In this document: positions 14,128 to 15,003 of the stretch, one piece after another | How the letters are laid out: each line of letters opens with the position of its first letter | Position numbering within the stretch: position 1 is the first letter of the stretch | Assembly (NCBI GenBank): GCA_004556655.1 | Contig: SFGF01000076.1 | Coordinates: forward strand, 1-15,003 | Origin: Lachnospiraceae bacterium | GTDB lineage: Bacteria > Bacillota > Clostridia > Lachnospirales > Lachnospiraceae | Direction of reading: 5' to 3' | DNA: 15,003 bases | Translations under genes and position numbers: made by a program | The notes under the pieces: model-generated | Databases searched by the model: none | Told to the model about the DNA's origin: nothing | The model's input: only the letters and a program-made list of their open reading frames with translations

Positions 14128-14933
14128 TTCTTGTTACGGGAGCAAATGGATTTGTTGGACATAAAATTTTGGAGATGCGTAAGGATGCGATTGCATCTCC
14201 GTCACTACGTGGTGGAACTCAGGAGGATATAAAGCGTATGATTGATGCAAGCGATGCAGATGTCATTATACATACAGCTGCTATTTCTGATATAGGAACA
14301 TGTCAGGCAGATCCCCAGGCTTCCTATTTTGCAAACGTGCAGATTCCGGTCTATTTGGCAAAAGCATCGAAGGACAGGAAGTTAATATGCTTTAGTTCAG
14401 ACCAGGTTTATAGCGGATGTGACGAAGAGGGTCCCTATTCGGAAGACACAGTAAAACCGGGAAACATTTATGCAGAGCATAAGCTGGAAATGGAGCAAAG
14501 AGTGTTAGATATTCTTCCCAATGCAGTTATGCTGCGCGCTGAATGGATGTACGATTATTATTTGCAAAGATCGAATTATTTCATGAGTATAATTGATGCA
14601 AAAGAGTCAGTCTCATTTAGTTCAAGACAATATAGAGGCGTTACCTATTTAAAAGAAGTGGCTGAGAATATGGAAAAAGTTACTGCTTTACCTGGTGGTG
14701 CATATAATTTTGGAAGTGAAACAACAAAATCCATGTATGAGATTACTAGGGAATTTATTGAGTTGCTTGGTAAAAAACTGAAAGTGGAAGATACTCAGGC
14801 AAGACATAATTTATGGATGAACTGTGACAAAGCTAGAAAGTATGGTGTGGAGTTTAGCGATGTTACAGATGGATTAGCTAAATGTGCTAAGGATTATAAG
14901 ATGACACAGGGTTGTTTCATGAAGAATAATTGA
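14124..14933 (+). CDS. NAD(P)-dependent sugar reductase/epimerase, RmlD-like
   Basis: An extended short-chain dehydrogenase/reductase of 269 aa. The Rossmann start is MILVTGANGFVGHKIL (G-x-x-G-x-x-G at 6-12). DVIIHTAAISDIGTCQADP follows, the family's DxxxNxAA-like segment, then FSSDQVYSG with the catalytic Ser/Thr position and YAEHKLEME with the Y-x-x-x-K pair. The pattern of short length, SSDQVY and a late substrate domain fits the RmlD_sub_bind group (dTDP-4-dehydrorhamnose reductase type), but there are no other rhamnose genes here, so the substrate is open. ATG 14124 overlaps the preceding stop in ATGA and follows GGAGGAG (14112-14118). The gene is the last of the operon and is followed by an intrinsic terminator. 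Confidence 0.85.
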   Translation: MILVTGANGFVGHKILEMRKDAIASPSLRGGTQEDIKRMIDASDADVIIHTAAISDIGTCQADPQASYFANVQIPVYLAKASKDRKLICFSSDQVYSGCDEEGPYSEDTVKPGNIYAEHKLEMEQRVLDILPNAVMLRAEWMYDYYLQRSNYFMSIIDAKESVSFSSRQYRGVTYLKEVAENMEKVTALPGGAYNFGSETTKSMYEITREFIELLGKKLKVEDTQARHNLWMNCDKARKYGVEFSDVTDGLAKCAKDYKMTQGCFMKNN

Positions 14934-14956
14934 TAATAATAAATACTGCATTTTTA

Positions 14957-15003
14957 CGAGGGATAGGGAAGCTATACATATTTTCCATATCCCTCGACTT
15001 TTT
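14957..15003 (+). terminator. Intrinsic terminator of the MFS-recD2-cyaB operon
   Basis: CGAGGGATA (14957-14965) pairs with TATCCCTCG (14988-14996). After one mismatch the stem is extended by GGAA/TTCC. The T-rich tail ACTTTTTTT (14996-15003 region) follows at the edge of the window. The site is 23 bases after the reductase stop. Confidence 0.85.

Overview
The window looks like chromosome of a low-to-mid GC Clostridia member, most likely a Lachnospiraceae (Blautia/Dorea-like gut firmicute). This is inferred from strong AGGAGG ribosome binding sites, consensus sigma-A promoters, the protein flavour, a LysRS with a C-terminal tRNA-binding domain, a RecD2 helicase and an IS30-type transposase with a cysteine-rich stretch after its HTH. 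No RNA genes, CRISPR arrays or replication origins were seen.

Layout. (1) 1-441: the start of an IS30-family transposase gene (minus strand, cut by the window edge) and its outer end, with repeated transposase-site-like motifs. (2) 474-3121: a consensus promoter and the greA-lysS operon (transcript cleavage factor; lysyl-tRNA synthetase with an extra Trbp111-like domain). (3) 3151-3210: a perfectly paired 28-bp REP-like hairpin. (4) 3211-4507: decayed DNA with the C-terminal part of an AlbA_2/Schlafen-type ATP-binding regulator joined end-to-end with the C-terminal half of a PfkB/ribokinase-type sugar kinase. (5) 4508-7524: accessory genes on the plus strand: a MazG-like NTP-pyrophosphohydrolase fused to a UPF0158 domain, a small XRE regulator, and a calcineurin-like metallophosphoesterase, separated by gene-poor stretches. 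(6) 9591-7653, minus strand: a compact signalling operon of an ECF sigma factor, a membrane anti-sigma factor with an RsgI-like extracytoplasmic domain and His-rich tail, and a PrsW-type intramembrane protease. (7) 9764-15003, plus strand: an operon of an MFS transporter, a RecD2 helicase carrying a C-terminal DUF4186 domain, a CYTH/class IV adenylate cyclase-like protein and an RmlD-like NAD(P)-dependent sugar reductase. The last three junctions are tight or overlapping, and an intrinsic terminator lies at the window end.

How parts work together. The sigma/anti-sigma/PrsW cluster is a self-contained regulated-proteolysis circuit: PrsW is expected to cut the anti-sigma factor and free the sigma factor. 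It is transcribed divergently from the MFS-recD2 operon, whose promoter overlaps a 17-bp palindrome that looks like an operator. The most unusual items are the RecD2-DUF4186 fusion, the MazG-like-UPF0158 fusion, the complete sigma/anti-sigma/protease operon with a putative metal-binding tail, and the long REP-like hairpin.
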